DNA of 64,000 bases, from positions 115,690,698 through 115,754,697 of the forward strand of contig NC_134096.1 of NCBI RefSeq assembly GCF_000715075.1. Reading direction: 5' to 3'. The stretch comes from Nicotiana tabacum (taxonomy: Eukaryota > Streptophyta > Magnoliopsida > Solanales > Solanaceae). Positions 22,660 through 35,739 of this stretch are shown piece after piece. The position numbers were made by a program, and so were the translations under genes. Numbering within the stretch: the stretch's first letter is position 1; each line of letters opens with the position of its first letter. The notes beneath the pieces were generated by a model. The model worked only from the letters and a program-made list of their open reading frames with translations, was not told the origin of the DNA and searched no databases.

Positions 22660-23560
22660 TTAACTTACTTTTTCATTATGGAAGTACTTTTTACATAGGT
22701 TGTCATAATGCGGAGATTTCATATCTGAATAACATAGCATCTGAGAGAACCGGCATTCTCTGAAGTTCACAAACAGTTTTTCCTGGAAAACTGGGAATAC
22801 TTCCATAATCCAAACAAAGAAGGCGAAAGGGAAGCCAAGTATAGTATAATTGTCCTTCTCTTTATCTTTCTCTTTCTCTGTCTCTTTCTCATTCTCATTG
22901 TCTGAAGTATTTTGTTTGGGCTTCAAGCAACTCTTCAATGACTTGAGTAACTTTTGATAACAAAGAGAGCCCTAATTGAAAGAAGAGTAGAGTTGATCAT
23001 CATTAATGATTTTCATTACCCGCTCAGATACATTCCGAGTCTTGCGCTTACCCATCAACACAGATTCAACAAAATAAATTATTGCCCACTTCACCACATC
23101 GTCGTCACTGCCTACAAATGATGCAGTTGTACCGGATGAGCGACTAGTAATAAAATGCCACAAATCGCCTAACTCAATTCTATCCTTTCGAGGGAAGTAG
23201 ACTTTAGAAAGCCTATTCGCTCTTTCACTCAAAAAGTTGAAGTCCACTAAAGAAGAACATTTTAACCTAGTAATTATCTGGAAGGCTTCACGTGTAAACT
23301 TCACTTCATGATCAAAAACCTTGAATGTCATTGAATTCGTGTCATTGCATACAATTTTATAAAGCTACACACAATGAATAAGTTTGCCACAGAATTTCAC
23401 ACCTTCCAATCGAAAAAAGTTTCCGGAAACACAATCTCTCAACTTCTTCCATTGTGTGTTCGACAAGAAACTTTTTATTATTTCCTTATACTGAAAATCT
23501 CTTTCCAATAGTTCATCAAATTACGCCAAACATCAAACTCGAAAAAATAATTTCCTTCCA
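22660..23560 (-). pseudogene. DUF1985 domain of a Ulp1-type MULE gene, with nonsense mutations
   Basis: The minus-strand frame from about 23560 reads QWKKLRDCVSGNFFRLEGVK, GKLIHCV, a stop, then at 23331 MTFKVFDHEVKFTREAFQII, GDLWHFITSRSSG, SDDDVVKWAIIYFVESVLMG and INDDQLYSSFN, a TAG at 22972-22974, then GSLCYQKLLKSLKSCLK, an acidic Glu/Lys run and ILGFPFAFFVWIMEVFP. The FxHxVxFTREAF, YFVESVLMG and GFPFA.xxWxxE motifs are those of DUF1985, the N-terminal module of plant transposon-borne Ulp1-like proteins. The TAG replaces an expected Trp (NWG). The family is a transposon passenger, so no host SUMO-protease role is implied. Confidence 0.85.
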
Positions 23561-24375
23561 TTAGCACACTACAAAGAAGGAAATAGAAGGTAAACATTTG
23601 CACTATTTTTCTAAAATGTACTAAATATTTAAACTAAAAAACTAAAATTCAGGACCTAATTAGATGCATCTTTCATAGAAATACAGTTAAGAACACAAGT
23701 ATTTAGCAAATTTCTAAACACAGTTAGCATACAAATTTATCTTTTGCAACTTTTTGGAAACACATATTGTTTAATCAGGTGCACATTGGAATCAATCACG
23801 CAAGGTATCATGTTTCTCTATCCAAGAGGCAAAAATAAACATATCAAAATCAATTCACCAGGATACTATATTTCTCAACAACAATGCCTCCGCAAGCAAA
23901 CAATGCTAAAGCTAAAGCCACAAACAAAGTAGGTTTCTAAATTAAGGCCTGAATTTTAGAATTGGGCGAATGATGATAATAGTTTTCATAGTTAGTAAAG
24001 TGAACAAGATTTCACTAGCATTTAAGTTGATATATAGAGGAGAACCCAAAATGAAGGCTGAAACTGAGAAAATCATAAGGATAGTAGGAATTCCAAAACC
24101 AAATGCCAACCAAAAACATCTTAAGTATACATAATTAAGGTCATCGCGATGAGTGTTGACATTCCAATAATATCATAATACCAATTGAATTAACTTTACA
24201 TAATCATTTTATCCTTTTATCGTTGAAACCAGCTCCCATAACAATAACACCAAAAGAAAACATTAACACAAGTATTTGAAAAAAGTGATCCCAATACCAT
24301 TTACAGAACAAGAATACATTAAGATATAATATATAATACAAAAAGTGTAAAATCAAAATAGGAAACATACAATTT
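23561..24375. other. AT-rich, no gene seen
   Basis: Probably the outer, non-coding part of the MULE. I see no terminal inverted repeat that I can pair with the left side, and no supported ORF. Confidence 0.4.
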
Positions 24376-24838
24376 TATAGCGACCCGACCGGTCGTTTTG
24401 AGCTCTAGCATGACGTTCAATGGTTTGAGGCCTTGAGTAGCTTCACTTCAGGTATATTGACTTGTACGTATGGCCAGAATTGAATTTTGGGAAGTTCGGA
24501 GTTGATTTGGAAAGAAAATTCTAATTTCGTAAGCTTTAAGTTGGAAAAATTGACTAAGGTTTGACTTTTAAGTAAATGAGCTCGGAATCGGGAATTGAAA
24601 GTTCCAATAGGTTCATATGATGATTTCGGACTTGGGCATATGTTCGGGTCGAGTATCGGATCACCCGGGAGCATTTCAGCATTTATTATGGAAAGTTAAC
24701 ATTTTCAATGGTTTAAGAATTTTATAAGTTTGGTTTGAAGTGAATTTTTAATGTTATCGATGTCTGTTTGGCGTTCCGAGCCTTGGAATAGCCTCGTTAT
24801 GTCATTTATGATTCGTGTGTGATGGGTAAGCGTTGGGA
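24376..24838 (+). mobile_element. 5' fragment of a Gypsy LTR
   Basis: It begins TATAGCGACCCGACCGGTCG, the LTR start of the superfamily, and follows the consensus through TTGGCGTTCCGAGCCTTGG and GTCATTTATGATTCGTGTG. It then breaks at about 24838 into a different, internal-type sequence, so the rest of the LTR was deleted. Confidence 0.8.
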
Positions 24839-27333
24839 AGAGTCTTCGGGGGTGTTCTATGATCAGTATTGCATGAATTTTTGAAAGTATTTAGCTAAAT
24901 AGTCGTGAGGGATCGGGGCATGCTGTGAAGATATGGTACTTTGGGTTGCGGATGAGGTGTTCTATGGCTTCGAGCTAAGTGGTGAAGTCTGCTAATGACG
25001 ATCAGATTGTAGGATCATGGAACGTATCAGTTTCTGGACTGAGGGACTACTCGGTTATTTCTTTGAATGGCCATATGCTGGTGAAGCACGGGTTGCTCGA
25101 CGAGTATTAGTCGTGTATTGAAGATCAGAATAAGATGAGCGGTTATCGAGAAGGTTCTGGCGAGTTCCAGGTCTTATATAGCCTTTAAGGACTTTTGAAT
25201 TTGTTTACGAGTGGGCTTGAAAAAGGTAGCGAATGGTAATCAGATCTGTGGTATTTCCTTGTCAAGAAAGGTCTATATGTCAATATTGGAGTGATGCAAG
25301 AAATGGCTTCAGGTTCCCAGGAAGTTCCCTCAGGGCGGTTATATCAGATTGAGTTACTTTCGGGTTGACAGTCTGTGTGACTCGGTTGAGTTAAAGGCGA
25401 TTGGTTCTGATTACTTGATTATGTGTTACTGAGTTCCGAAGAATTTATCATGGTTATGACCACGGCCGGAGTTCGTGTTTACCACAGGTATAGAAGCTAT
25501 ATTGCGTATGGTGGTGTTCTCCCAGATTGAGTTAAATGAAAGATTCTCGGTTGATGAGGTGTTCAATTTGCTTATGGTTCAGAGTTGACTATGAGATTTT
25601 TGTAGTGTCGCGAGTTAGCATGTTAGGGGCGATGCGCCGTATGAGGTTGAAAAGTTGCATGTACGAGGTTGCAGTTTAGTTTTGGAGGGAGAGATATGAG
25701 TTCTTGATGACATGGACGACTTCGGGTGTCTAAGATTTTGCTGGCACTATCTGTTCCCACCGCAGGAGAGTTCGCATGTTGGCAGGTGCATTGTGTGTTG
25801 ACTTATATGTATTTTTTTCCGTAGAATGATGGAGTGTGGGTGACACATCAGCCATTTGAGTAGCGATGTTGAAATTGGATATGAAGATTCTGGTAATCGC
25901 GAGATTTAGAGATTGGATGTTCTCGTGGCAGACTATTCCTTGACTGCAAGTCGTGAAGAAATGTTGAGGATTGGATGATTGATGGTAGGTGTTATGGAGA
26001 GGTTGCTATGGATTTTTGGAAGGTTAATTACATGTTTGGGGATGATCAGAAATTGGTTTGGGGGTTGCTTTTGAGCCTAATGAGAATGTGTATTTTGTAT
26101 CGGATCAGATTTGTTTGTTCTTGCGCAGTTGTTACCACATGTATATCATCGGGCGAAATGAATGTTATTCGCGCCTTGGTTTATGTTATATGTTTCTCTC
26201 TTATACGGTGACGGGTTGTAAGGGTTACATGATTCTTCACATGCATATTGTGGTACAGTTTAGGCCTTATGGCACTATGGGAGAGGTGGCCTTCGTGATG
26301 TTGATTTGCTTATTGCACCATAGTTGTGCTTGTCCTTCTCAGTATTGTTTGTTCCTAATAATTTTCCCACAGTTATATTTTTGTGCACTCTGTTGAGCTT
26401 GATGTTGACGCACATGTGATCAGTGAGCCCGAGTATTATGGCTCGATGGGTACCCTATGTGGATTGATATGATGGGATCGGGTTGCACGCCATAACGGTG
26501 TAGTGATGAAATGTGACTCCTTATTCCTATTTTGTGTATTTTGCTTTCACCTAGTTATGAAATGCTAAAATTTCCCTGCCTGCTTAACTTGCTTAGTAGT
26601 CTTCTTATTTAGTTTTCTTACTGTTATCTGTCATGACTGAATTATTACTTGCTAGTGTACAAAACCGGGTTGTGTGGGGCTCCATATGATTGTTATTGAT
26701 ACTTGTCGGTGGGGCTGCTTGTGTTGGCTAAGATGAGGTTTCTAGACTTGAGAATGGCACTGTTGTATTGGGATGAGGAAGGTTTGGAATAATAAAATCA
26801 TATTTTTGCTGAGGATTTGGATAATGGCCCTGGTCGGACGAGTGAGTTTCTTGGCTTTTTGATCAGATGAGTGGTTAAGCGGTTATGCGTGTTTCTTTCA
26901 TCATCGGTAGGGTACGAGGGTTTTGAATGATGTTCTAATCGATACGAGGTTTGCTACCGACACCAGATTTGTTTTTGGGCAGTAATGGTGGTAAGCAGTT
27001 CCTACTGTGAGTGTCGAAGTGATGGGGTATATCATGTGATTATATCTTAGGTTATGGGTATGACTTGATGCCGCTTGTTCAGACTTATACAGTGTGTAGA
27101 TGTGGGATTCGGGTCTTGTAATGAATTCTGGATGATAGAGATTGGGTTCTAAGGTTTAAGGACCAAGGTCAAAATAAAGATCTCTAGTTATGTGGTGTTG
27201 GCGGGCTTATGTGGATCAGGGTGACATGGGATCACCCCTGGGTTTATGCATAGTAAGATTATACTGTGATTTGATAGCTTTAGAATGACTCTTGGCACGT
27301 TCGAGGACGAATGTGTGTTTAAGTGGTGGAGGA
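24839..27333 (+). mobile_element. Non-coding internal region of a Gypsy element, 3' side
   Basis: There is no reverse transcriptase, integrase or gag in any frame; stops are frequent. At the 3' end are a CGTTCGAGGACGAATG hairpin (27298-27313) and the polypurine tract AAGTGGTGGAGGA just before the LTR start at 27334. A GGATCGGGTTGCACGCCATAAC copy at 26475 resembles the stem-loop units of the 17362-20465 LTR. It is joined on the left to an LTR fragment by a deletion. Confidence 0.65.
27298..27333 (+). promoter_or_regulatory. Hairpin plus polypurine tract upstream of the 3' LTR
   Basis: TTCG-AGGA-CGAA hairpin at 27300-27311, then AAGTGGTGGAGGA ending at the LTR. The polypurine tract primes plus-strand DNA synthesis. 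Confidence 0.75.
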
Positions 27334-28206
27334 TGTAACGATCCGACATGTCGTTTTGAGAATCTGCACTTCACTCGGAGTTTTGAGAGCTCGAGCATCT
27401 CCGCATGATGTGTTATGACTTGCGTAAATCGCCGGTGTTAGTTTTCAAGTTATCCGGAATCGATTTGGAAGGATGAACTTTAAGATTCAAGTTCTAAGTT
27501 GGAAGAATTGACTAAGGTAGATTTTTGGGTAAACGATCTCAGAATCGGGATTTGAAGGTTCCAGCAGGTTCGTATGATGATTTCGGACTTGGGCGTATGT
27601 TCGGATTGGGTTTTGGATAACCCGGGAGCATTCTGGCACCTATTGTGAAAGTTAGCTTTTTGGAAGAAATTCATCATATTTGGGCTGAAGTGCATTTCAA
27701 TGTTATCGATGTCTGTTTGGGATTTAGAGTCTGAGAATAGCTCCGTATGGTGATTCTGGTATTGGGAGCGCGTCCGAAAATAGATTTGGAGGTCCGTAGG
27801 TCATTTTGGAGTTGTTTGGCAAAAGTTAGAAATTTGAAGGTTTTTGAGAAGTTTGATCGGAAGTGGACTTTTTGATATCGGGGTCGGAATCCGATTTTGG
27901 AAGTTGGAGCAGGTCCGTAATGTCAAATGTGAATTGTGTGCAAAATTTGAGGTCAATCGGACGTGATTTAATAGGTTTCGGCATCGGTTGTGGAAGTTTG
28001 AAGTTTCAAGTTCATTGAATTCGAATTGAGGTGTGATTCGTCGTTCTGATGTTGTTTTTGTGTGTTTTGAGGCCTCAAGTAGGTCCGTGTTATGTTATGG
28101 GACTTGTTGGTATGTTTGGACGGGGTCCCGGTGGCCTCGGGTGTGTTCCGGGTGGGCTACGGGACATTTTCCTCCTATTTTGAACTGGTTAATCTGGTTT
28201 TCCTTC

Positions 28207-28545
28207 ATCGCGTTCACATCCTTACACTGGCATTCGCGTAGTGTTATTTTGGAGGGTGGAATATTTCCTCTTCGCGTTCGCAGCTACTCTCTCGCGTTCG
28301 CAAAGTTCTGCCACCTCCTTCTATGCATTCGCATTCCATATGTCGCGTTCGCATAGTGCAAACCAGGCCCCGGGCACTGGTGATCATTTTTCTCTTCGCG
28401 TTCGCGTGTCTCTTACGCGTTCGCGTAAGTCTTGTCCCTTGTTCATCGCGTTCGCGTCCCTTTTCTCGCGTTCGCGAAGGGTATTCTGGGCAGCCTTTGT
28501 TTTCTTCTTCGCGAAGGCGGTAGTTCTTCCGCGTTCGCGATGCAT
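28207..28545 (+). repeat. CGCGTTCGCG word run in the 27334-31148 LTR
   Basis: About 20 copies of (T)CGCGTTCGC(G/A) or a near form lie in 340 bases, e.g. CTTCGCGTTCGCGTGTC and CTCGCGTTCGCGAAGG. CpG is far denser than in the surroundings. It starts 873 bases into the LTR. Confidence 0.9.
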
Positions 28546-29589
28546 AAAAGACCCGGGAACTGTTCTTTTAAAAATTGCGATTTTGACTTCATTTTAACAT
28601 TTCCAAGCCCGGATTGAGGCGATTCTTAGAGCAATTTTTATCTTGTGGACTAGGGTAAGTGTTCTCTACTCATTTTTGATCTTATATCACGAATCTACCC
28701 TCATTTTTGGTAATTGGATTATGAATTTTATAGAGGAAATTGGAGGTTTTGGCCTAAAGTTCATAATATGAATTTTTGAGTTTTGAACATTGAATTGGAG
28801 TCGGATTTGAATGAAACTAGTATGGTTGGACTCGTCCTTGAATGTGTGGCCATATTTTGTGAAATTTGTCGGGTTCTGAGGTGCGGGCCCGGGGGTCGAC
28901 TTTTGGGTCGATTTTTAGACTTTGTTAAAGATTGAGACTTTATGATCCGGAATAGTATCTTACGAGTTTTACTTGTGCTTTGAAGTTATTTTGATTAGAT
29001 TTGAGCCGCCCGGAGGTCATATCACCCGAGGAGTTCATTCTGAGTATCGGTTTGCCTTCTTTGAGGTAAGTGTTTTGCCTAACTTTGTTGAGGGAATTTT
29101 TCCTACTATTTGACATTGTTTGCTACATGCGGGGGTGATATATATATGAGGTTACGAGCATATATGCATGTGCCAGGGTAATCATGCTCGGGGGTAAAAT
29201 ATGTTATTTACTTGGATCCTAGATACTAAGAACATAGAATTAAATGTTAGAAACTAAGACTTAGCTTATTATAACTTGATCAAATTTGATGGAGATTCTG
29301 AGAATACATTGGTGTGTTTAATTCGGTCATCAATATGCATAATCATTGATACATTGCTACGGCCGATATTCTTGAGATACTAGATTCTATACTTGTGTTG
29401 TAGATCATTTGTGAAATTTGTTGGAATATTTGAATAAAAAGATTCTTGTGGGTTTATTGAACTATTGTTGGCTTGAAAAGTTGTGATTGGGATTCATTTG
29501 AAATATTTGTTTAAACACTCCCCTTGACGTTATTTATCCTTCTTGCCTTGTTTGTCATTGATATACATATGCTTGGTAAGGAAGGGTGT

Positions 29590-29835
29590 AAAGCACGAAG
29601 GGTGATGCCGTGTCTTTGTTTATGCATTATCATGTGAGGGAGAGTTTAAAGCACGAAGGGTGATGCCGTGCCATGTGAGGGAGAGTGTAAATCACGAACG
29701 GTGATGCCGTGCCATATTATTGAGAGTAAAAGCACGAAGGGTGATGCCGTGCCATATTATTGAGAGTAAAAGCATGAAGGGTGATGCCGTGCCATATCAT
29801 TTGTGAGTAAAAGCACGAAGGGTGATGCCGTGCCA
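29590..29835 (+). repeat. About 41-bp tandem array of GCACG...CGTGC stem-loops
   Basis: Six units carry GCACGAAGGGTGATGCCGTGC or variants, with arms GCACG/CGTGC. Linkers are CATATTATTGAGAGTAAAA-like. A single outlying related unit (GCACGAAGGGTGTTGTCGTGC) lies at about 30455. Confidence 0.9.
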
Positions 29836-31148
29836 TTGTATTTATATTATTATGCTTTCATGTTATGGTGAGTTCATGGCACGGAGGGTATTTCCCTGCA
29901 AGTGAGGATGAGAGACATGCAGTATGTTGTGGTATTTCTTTCTTGCAGATACCTTCATGTCTTTACCTGGAGTTGTTATTGTCGTGTTCATGGTTCTTAT
30001 GTGATATGTCGTTACTGTTCTGTCTTTATCCTCTATCACCTTATTGTCATGCTATCATGCCTTCTATTTGCTTAAACTTGCTAATATCATGCCTATTTCT
30101 TGCTGTTAGGATTTCATCCATGCCATCTATTTTGTTGCACTTAAGTGTAAGTTTTCTTCCATACTAGTCGTTCTTGTCCCTACTTGCTAACTTATAAAGA
30201 TCATGTGTCCGCTTCCTTATTTGTCATATTTGTCTTCATGCCTTCACCTTGCTAGTTAGTCGAAATTACATTCCTTTTTCCTAATCATTGTCATTACCTA
30301 TATACTTTCTGTTCAGTCCGTTACTGATGTTCTCATGTACACTCCCGTCCCCCATAGTTATTTGCGTATTTTCCACTCTGTCATTTCTGTTATCGGCATT
30401 TCTGTCATTTGGCTACTACTGCTTTACGTATAATTGGTGAGGATGAGATAAATGCACGAAGGGTGTTGTCGTGCAGTTGAATTTGATGTCTTGGGTATAT
30501 TTTTTACATTATGAAAGTTTTGATGTGATTGTTGTGATTTATTGGCTTTCGCTCTCAGGAAAGGATTGGGTGTGATTTTGATACCTGTTGAATTGTGTTT
30601 TTCCTTAGTACTCCGTTATTGCTTTGTATAATCGTTTCGTGTGCTCTACTCTGTTGTGCTGTAGTATAGTTTTATTGTTAGTTACATTACAGGTTTTATC
30701 AATGAACATCTTTTAACCAAAGCCTCGTCACTACTTCAACGAGGTTAGACAAGATACTTACTCAGTACATGGGGTCGGTTGTACTGATACTACACTTCTG
30801 CACATTGTGTGCAGATATTGGTTGTTGTTGTTGTGTTCTATGGTTGCCGGGATTGAAGATGTACCTGCGTTCCTGTTGTAGTTGCCTCTTGTTCATGGTA
30901 GCCCTAGATTTATAAAAGCTCTGTTTATGTATTTTTCAAACAAAAAATGTATTTACTTCATATCAGCTTGTAAATTCTATTCTTAGAAGCTCATGATTTG
31001 TACTACCAGTCCTTGGGGATGTATAAGACTTAGATAACTCCTTTGTTAAATTTGTTATTAAATTAATTGAAAATGAAAAACCGTGAATTGGCTTACCTAG
31101 CGGGTTGGGTTAGGTGCCATCACGACTAGTGAATTCCGGGTCGTTACA

Positions 31149-31783
31149 GGTACATGTTGATTTATGTTCTCATGCTGCACTTATGCACTAAATGTGCAGG
31201 ATCTGACAGGTTCATTGATGATCACCTTGGCGCGTAGGCGCACATGTTGAGGAGACTTTATATGAGCTGCATTTCAGGCTACGCATCGCGGTCCACCGAG
31301 TCCCCATTGTACTATTTATTTTATTCTGTCTTATTACATTCGAGACAGACTTGTATTATTATTATATTTCTTAGAAAATGCTCATACACTTGTGACACCG
31401 GGTTTGGGGGGTTCCTTCAGGGGTTATTCATTATTGTGGTTCGTGTAAATATTTTTATTTACACTGTAAATTCTATTTTATACTGATCAATTAAGAAAAA
31501 TTATGATTTCAAAAATACTAAAATGAGTAATTAAATTGGTAAGTCACCGTTGGCTTGCGTGACGGCAACGTCAGGCGCCATCATGACCTATAGTGGATTT
31601 TGGGTGCGGGCCCGGAGTTCGACTTTTGGGTTGACTTTTAGTTCTTGTTAAAGATAAAAGCTTTATTATCCGAAATTGTCTTCTATGAGTTTAATTTATG
31701 AATTGAAGTTATTTTGACTAGATTTGAGCTGTCCGAAGGTTGTTTCACTCGAGAAGGTCATTTTAGATTAACGGTCTAACTTC
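31149..31783 (+). mobile_element. Chimeric scraps of two other Gypsy LTRs
   Basis: 31149-31605 matches the 3' end (R-U5 side) of the LTR family at 33808-44136: ACACTTGTGACACCGGGTTT, TTTCAAAAATACTAAAATG and CAGGCGCCATCATGACC. 31606-31783 switches to mid-LTR sequence like that at 28885-29065 (GTGCGGGCCCGG, TTCGACTTTTGGGTTGACTT). The abrupt switch indicates deletion or rearrangement. Confidence 0.6.
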
Positions 31784-32010
31784 TTTGAAGGCTGAGAGGT
31801 TTAAAGTTTTGGTTTGCTCCCGGTACAGAGACTCTGCCGAATTTTTGATATGGAAAAATGAGGTAGGCTTGCTTAGTATTCTTAGACTCACTTAGCTCAT
31901 GGCCCTCGTCGGGTCGTGACATAAAGTTTGCTGGGTTTTCGCTCTTCAGTTTTCTATATTTTTTTTCTATAACTGTTTCAGTTGATAACATTATTAATTC
32001 ATGTAATGTT
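31784..32010 (+). repeat. Copy 1 of a 230-bp segment also at 51806-52042
   Basis: Starts GAAGGCTGAGAGGTTTAAAG and runs through GTAGGCTTGCTTAGTATTCT and GTCGGGTCGTGACATAAAG to CATGTAATGTTAA; nearly identical to 51806-52042. It ends about 100 bases left of the Helitron end at 32107. Confidence 0.85.
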
Positions 32011-32134
32011 AATAGGTGTATGGAACTTGTTTATTTTATATTCAATTGTTAGTGAGTAACGATTATATATATATAATTTACAAAGCTATGTAGTTTTATA
32101 AATTTATTAGTTTCTATGAACGTGCGTTGCACGT

Positions 32135-33807
32135 AAATCTTTAGTCTATCAGTTATATGAAGGAACAATACGTAAATTTACGGGAAAATTATATACAAGA
32201 ACCGAATAAAGCCATTAACGTAGAAAAAAATGTAATAGTTTCGTCAATGGGAACCAAACATGCATTGCACATATATTCCGTGTCAATAGTTATCTTTGTG
32301 GAAAAAAAATGATACATGTAATTTTATACTCTCATTCATATTATGAATACACTTGTTTGATCTTTAAAATAAAAACTAATAAAGAGCACGAAAAGTTACT
32401 GCTAGTATTAAATTTTTTTATGAACATTGACTCTATTCTAGAATAACTCAAGAAGAATTTTAAGTGTAATATTGAAAGACTTGCTTTAGTTTCTAATAGT
32501 ATAAACCGATGTCTCTTATCGGATCATAAAACCAAAAGAACTATAATGTCCATACAACTCCCTACACATCTTTTACAATTTGCTTTGTGTGTGTAAACGA
32601 TAGAACTTTTCACCCAAATATCTCAACAAACAAACAATAGATGGCGTCCAGTGATCCACTCTTCATCTTCCTGATTTTCATCAACCTCTGCAAGCCTAAT
32701 TATTTCTTGCTTTCAGTTAATTCGACAAATTAGAACAAAATCCATTGCTGCTGGTTATCAGACAGAAAAAAACTAAAGTAACTCCTTTATGCCAACACCA
32801 ATATATAGAACGTAAGTAAGCTGAAAGGTAATTTCTTTTAAATTTTAGGCAAAACCTTTATGTAAACAAACATTTAAGCCGTGGCTTTGGCATTGGAGTT
32901 CTAATACAAATTGGACCTTTTCCCAAGTTTTAATAATAATCTAAGAATAATGGAACTAAACATTCTGAAAGTTATGCTAAAAAGTGTAAAATCATTTAAA
33001 TAATCCAACCACACATAATAACAGAACAAGTATATACAAAACGTATGGCCACGCCATGTAATTATAATATTTAACAGTTCAGATACATCAAAGTCATATT
33101 TTTTTAGATTAAGATATATTAATAATGAAGAAAGTAGAGATAATCATTCTTACCCTCCATGACATTACTTTTTTTTTTATTGGTGTATTGCACGTTATCC
33201 TCTGTCAATTATTACAAAGCGCATACATGTCATATTTCTTATGCATGGTAGTTTATAAAATTTTATCATTAAGACAGTAGCAAGTATCAGATACCACATA
33301 TAAGGATTGACCCATACCTGATGATTTAGAGACATGAACTCAAACAATTTTACACTACAAAAGAGAAATTTGAATTACTGAAGGAATTCATGATTTGGTC
33401 AGAAACCTAATATTTGGAGAGACAAATAATTATATAGAATATACTTTTAGCCTTGTTAAGTACGCAACGGTCTTTGAGCAATGGAAAGTTTAAAATACAT
33501 CTATTTTATTTGATGGAAGAGTATTTTATATGAAAAACATAACATGTGATTAAAACAATATAGCTATTTTTATAATATTCATTATTCATACCCGGAGTTA
33601 ACCCAAGCGTCAAAATCTTATAACCGAAACGCGGACCAATACAAAGACAACATAATATTAATAACCATTTAGAAAAGAACTAAACAAAAGATTAAATAGA
33701 TAAAACCAAAAGAACAAAAGCAAAGAAAACCACCTTCGGGTGGTATCTAATACATAAGAAACTAAACATAATCAACATATCATTAAAAGTAAGAAAGAAA
33801 TCAAAAA
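32135..33807. other. Non-coding interior of Helitron A, 3' side
   Basis: AT-rich, no supported ORF. It is cut at 33807 by the Gypsy element. Confidence 0.5.
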
Positions 33808-34704
33808 TGTCACGACTCAAAATCTATTAAAGGTCGTGATGGCGCCGGACACCGTTGTCAGGCAAGCCAACAATACATACTTAGCTTAATTACCCATTTT
33901 AGTATTTTTGAAACTAAAATTTCTCCAATAAAATAATAAAGATAAAATTCATACAGTAAATGATAAATATTTTTAGCAACTAAATTTCTAAACAATTCAC
34001 AATCATTCCCAAAACCCGGTGTCACAATTGCATGAGTATTTACTAGGGAGTTAAAATAAAATACAACATCTGTCCGGAATACAAATTAGACATAAAAAAT
34101 ATAAAAACTCTGAAATCTGTTAGCTGCGGATCGTAATACAGAATGCAACTCACCTATATCCCCATAATTTTTAACCACACCTCTGCGCCCACAAGGCCGC
34201 TAGACATATATGCACCTGCACAATAAAATATACAACAAGTGTAGCATGAGTATGTAAACAACGTGTACCCAGTAAGTATCAAGTCTAATCTCGAAGTGGT
34301 AGAGACGAGATGACCGACTTTGACACCCACTAAGGGTCAACAATAATAAATGGAATAAATTATAATTATTCAACTCAACATGATTCGCAGAGTTAACAAT
34401 AATTTTATTCAACTAGCAGAAATAATAAAAATCCTTAAAATGCAATAATTTCCAATCTATTAATTAAATCCTTCAATTTCAATAAAAATTTCAATTTATC
34501 AAATAGCTTTACAAGCTGCAATTCAATTTCAATAAATTTTCAATTTATCAAATAGCTTTACAAGCTGCAATTCAATCTTAATAAATTTTCAATTTATCAA
34601 ATAGCTTTACAAGCTGCAATTCAATCTTAATAAATTTCCAATTTATCAAATAGCTTTGCAAGATGCAACAAACTGTCCAAGTATCATGTAATTATTATTA
34701 TTAT

Positions 34705-34835
34705 TAAGCACGATTTCTGTCGAGGTCGTACGGCCCGATCCAGAGTTTCGTGTACACTGCCGAGGGACATGCGGCACGATCCATAGATGCATCTATCCTG
34801 CCGAGGCGTTCGGCCCGCTCCACAAGAAACAAGGG
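34705..34835 (-). repeat. GCCGA...TCGGC stem-loop units in the LARD LTR
   Basis: Three units in a row: GTCGAGGTCGTACGGCCC, GCCGAGGGACATGCGGC and GCCGAGGCGTTCGGCCC; the last has perfect GCCGA/TCGGC arms. Same relative place as the arrays in the other Gypsy LTRs. Confidence 0.75.
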
Positions 34836-35739
34836 CATTTTCTTATGTACCTCCGGAAAGAGAGTATATTCATTATAAGATAAATTCGGGAGAATGAATA
34901 ATTCCTTTTAACAATTAATTAATTTAAACAGAAAATTCAAGCATATGAGATTTCCATCCTTTAATATTTTTATCTAACAATTCACAACATATATAGAAAT
35001 ATATCAAATAATTTAATTAAGTAAAGACTACCATTTACACAAGTAATTCATGCTTTTGAGTCCTAAACTACCCGGACTTTAGCATTAATAGTAGCTACGC
35101 ACGGACTCTCGTCACCTCGTGCATACATAGCCCCACAATTAGCAACAATTATTTAATTTAATCACCTATGGGTAATTTTCTCCTCACAAGATTAGACAAG
35201 AGACTTACCTCGTCTTGCTCCAATTTAATCCACTAGTAAGCCTTTTCCTCGATTATCCAACTTCGAGTGGCTCGAATCTAACCAAAAATAATTCGATACA
35301 ATCACTGAAATTTATAGGAATCAATTCTATAAGAAAATACTACATTTTCAATAAAAATCCCGAAATTAATTAAAAATTCGTCAGTGGGACCCACATCTCG
35401 GAATCCGGCAACAGTTACGAAATCCGACAAACCATTCAATTATGAGTCCAACTATACAAGTTTCACTCAAATCTGACTCCGAATCGATACTGAAATCTCA
35501 AAAATTCGTTTACATGAGATTTATAAAATTTTCCAAATTTCAATCTCAAAACACTAATTTATGGTGAAAACAATGATATACTTGTATATGTAGACCAAAT
35601 CCGAGTTAGAATCACTTACCCTAATATTTTTCCCTTAAAAATCTATCAAGAGTCGCCTCTGCTCAAGTTCAAGTTCGTCAAAAATGGCAAATGAGATGAA
35701 TGCCTTCTTTTATAAACTGCCTAGGCAGCCTTCGGAATT

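Larger units (their letters stand above)
8750..23560. mobile_element. Degenerate Mutator-like element (MULE) with mudrA and DUF1985/Ulp1-type genes, nested insertions inside
   Basis: A mudrA-like transposase start on + (9651-10508) and a DUF1985/Ulp1-type gene on - (exons from 23560 down to about 11510) face each other, an arrangement compatible with the Ulp-carrying plant MULEs. Three 43-bp tandem arrays lie in their introns. Neither gene keeps its catalytic half: the transposase DDE domain and the Ulp1 His-Asp-Cys domain would both lie near 10509-11505, where an LTR fold-back now sits. Two solo LTRs (12717-16532, 17362-20465) interrupt the minus-strand gene. Outer ends are approximate, since I could not pair terminal inverted repeats. 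Confidence 0.65.
27334..31148 (+). mobile_element. 3' LTR of a Ty3/Gypsy element, 3.8 kb
   Basis: It starts TGTAACGATCC next to a polypurine tract and ends GGGTCGTTACA; the ends are an 11-base inverted repeat with one mismatch. The 5-mer after it (GGTAC) has no matching partner on the left because the 5' part of the element is deleted. It holds a CGCGTTCGCG run, a stem-loop array and the conserved TACATGGGGTCGGTTGTACT block. Open frames at 28033-28597 and 29865-30167 are repeat artefacts. Confidence 0.88.

Noticed and set aside
22660..23560. Host SUMO protease gene
   Set aside because: Only DUF1985 and linker exons are seen, no catalytic Ulp1 domain, stops present, and the surroundings are a MULE.
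28033..28617. Several overlapping ORFs rich in Ser, Arg, Phe and Ala
   Set aside because: They come from the CGCGTTCGCG word run, which is open in several frames; no domain, and they lie inside an LTR.
27334..31148. Complete Gypsy element between 24376 and 31148
   Set aside because: Left flank AATTT and right flank GGTAC do not match, the left LTR is only a 460-bp piece and no pol is present.
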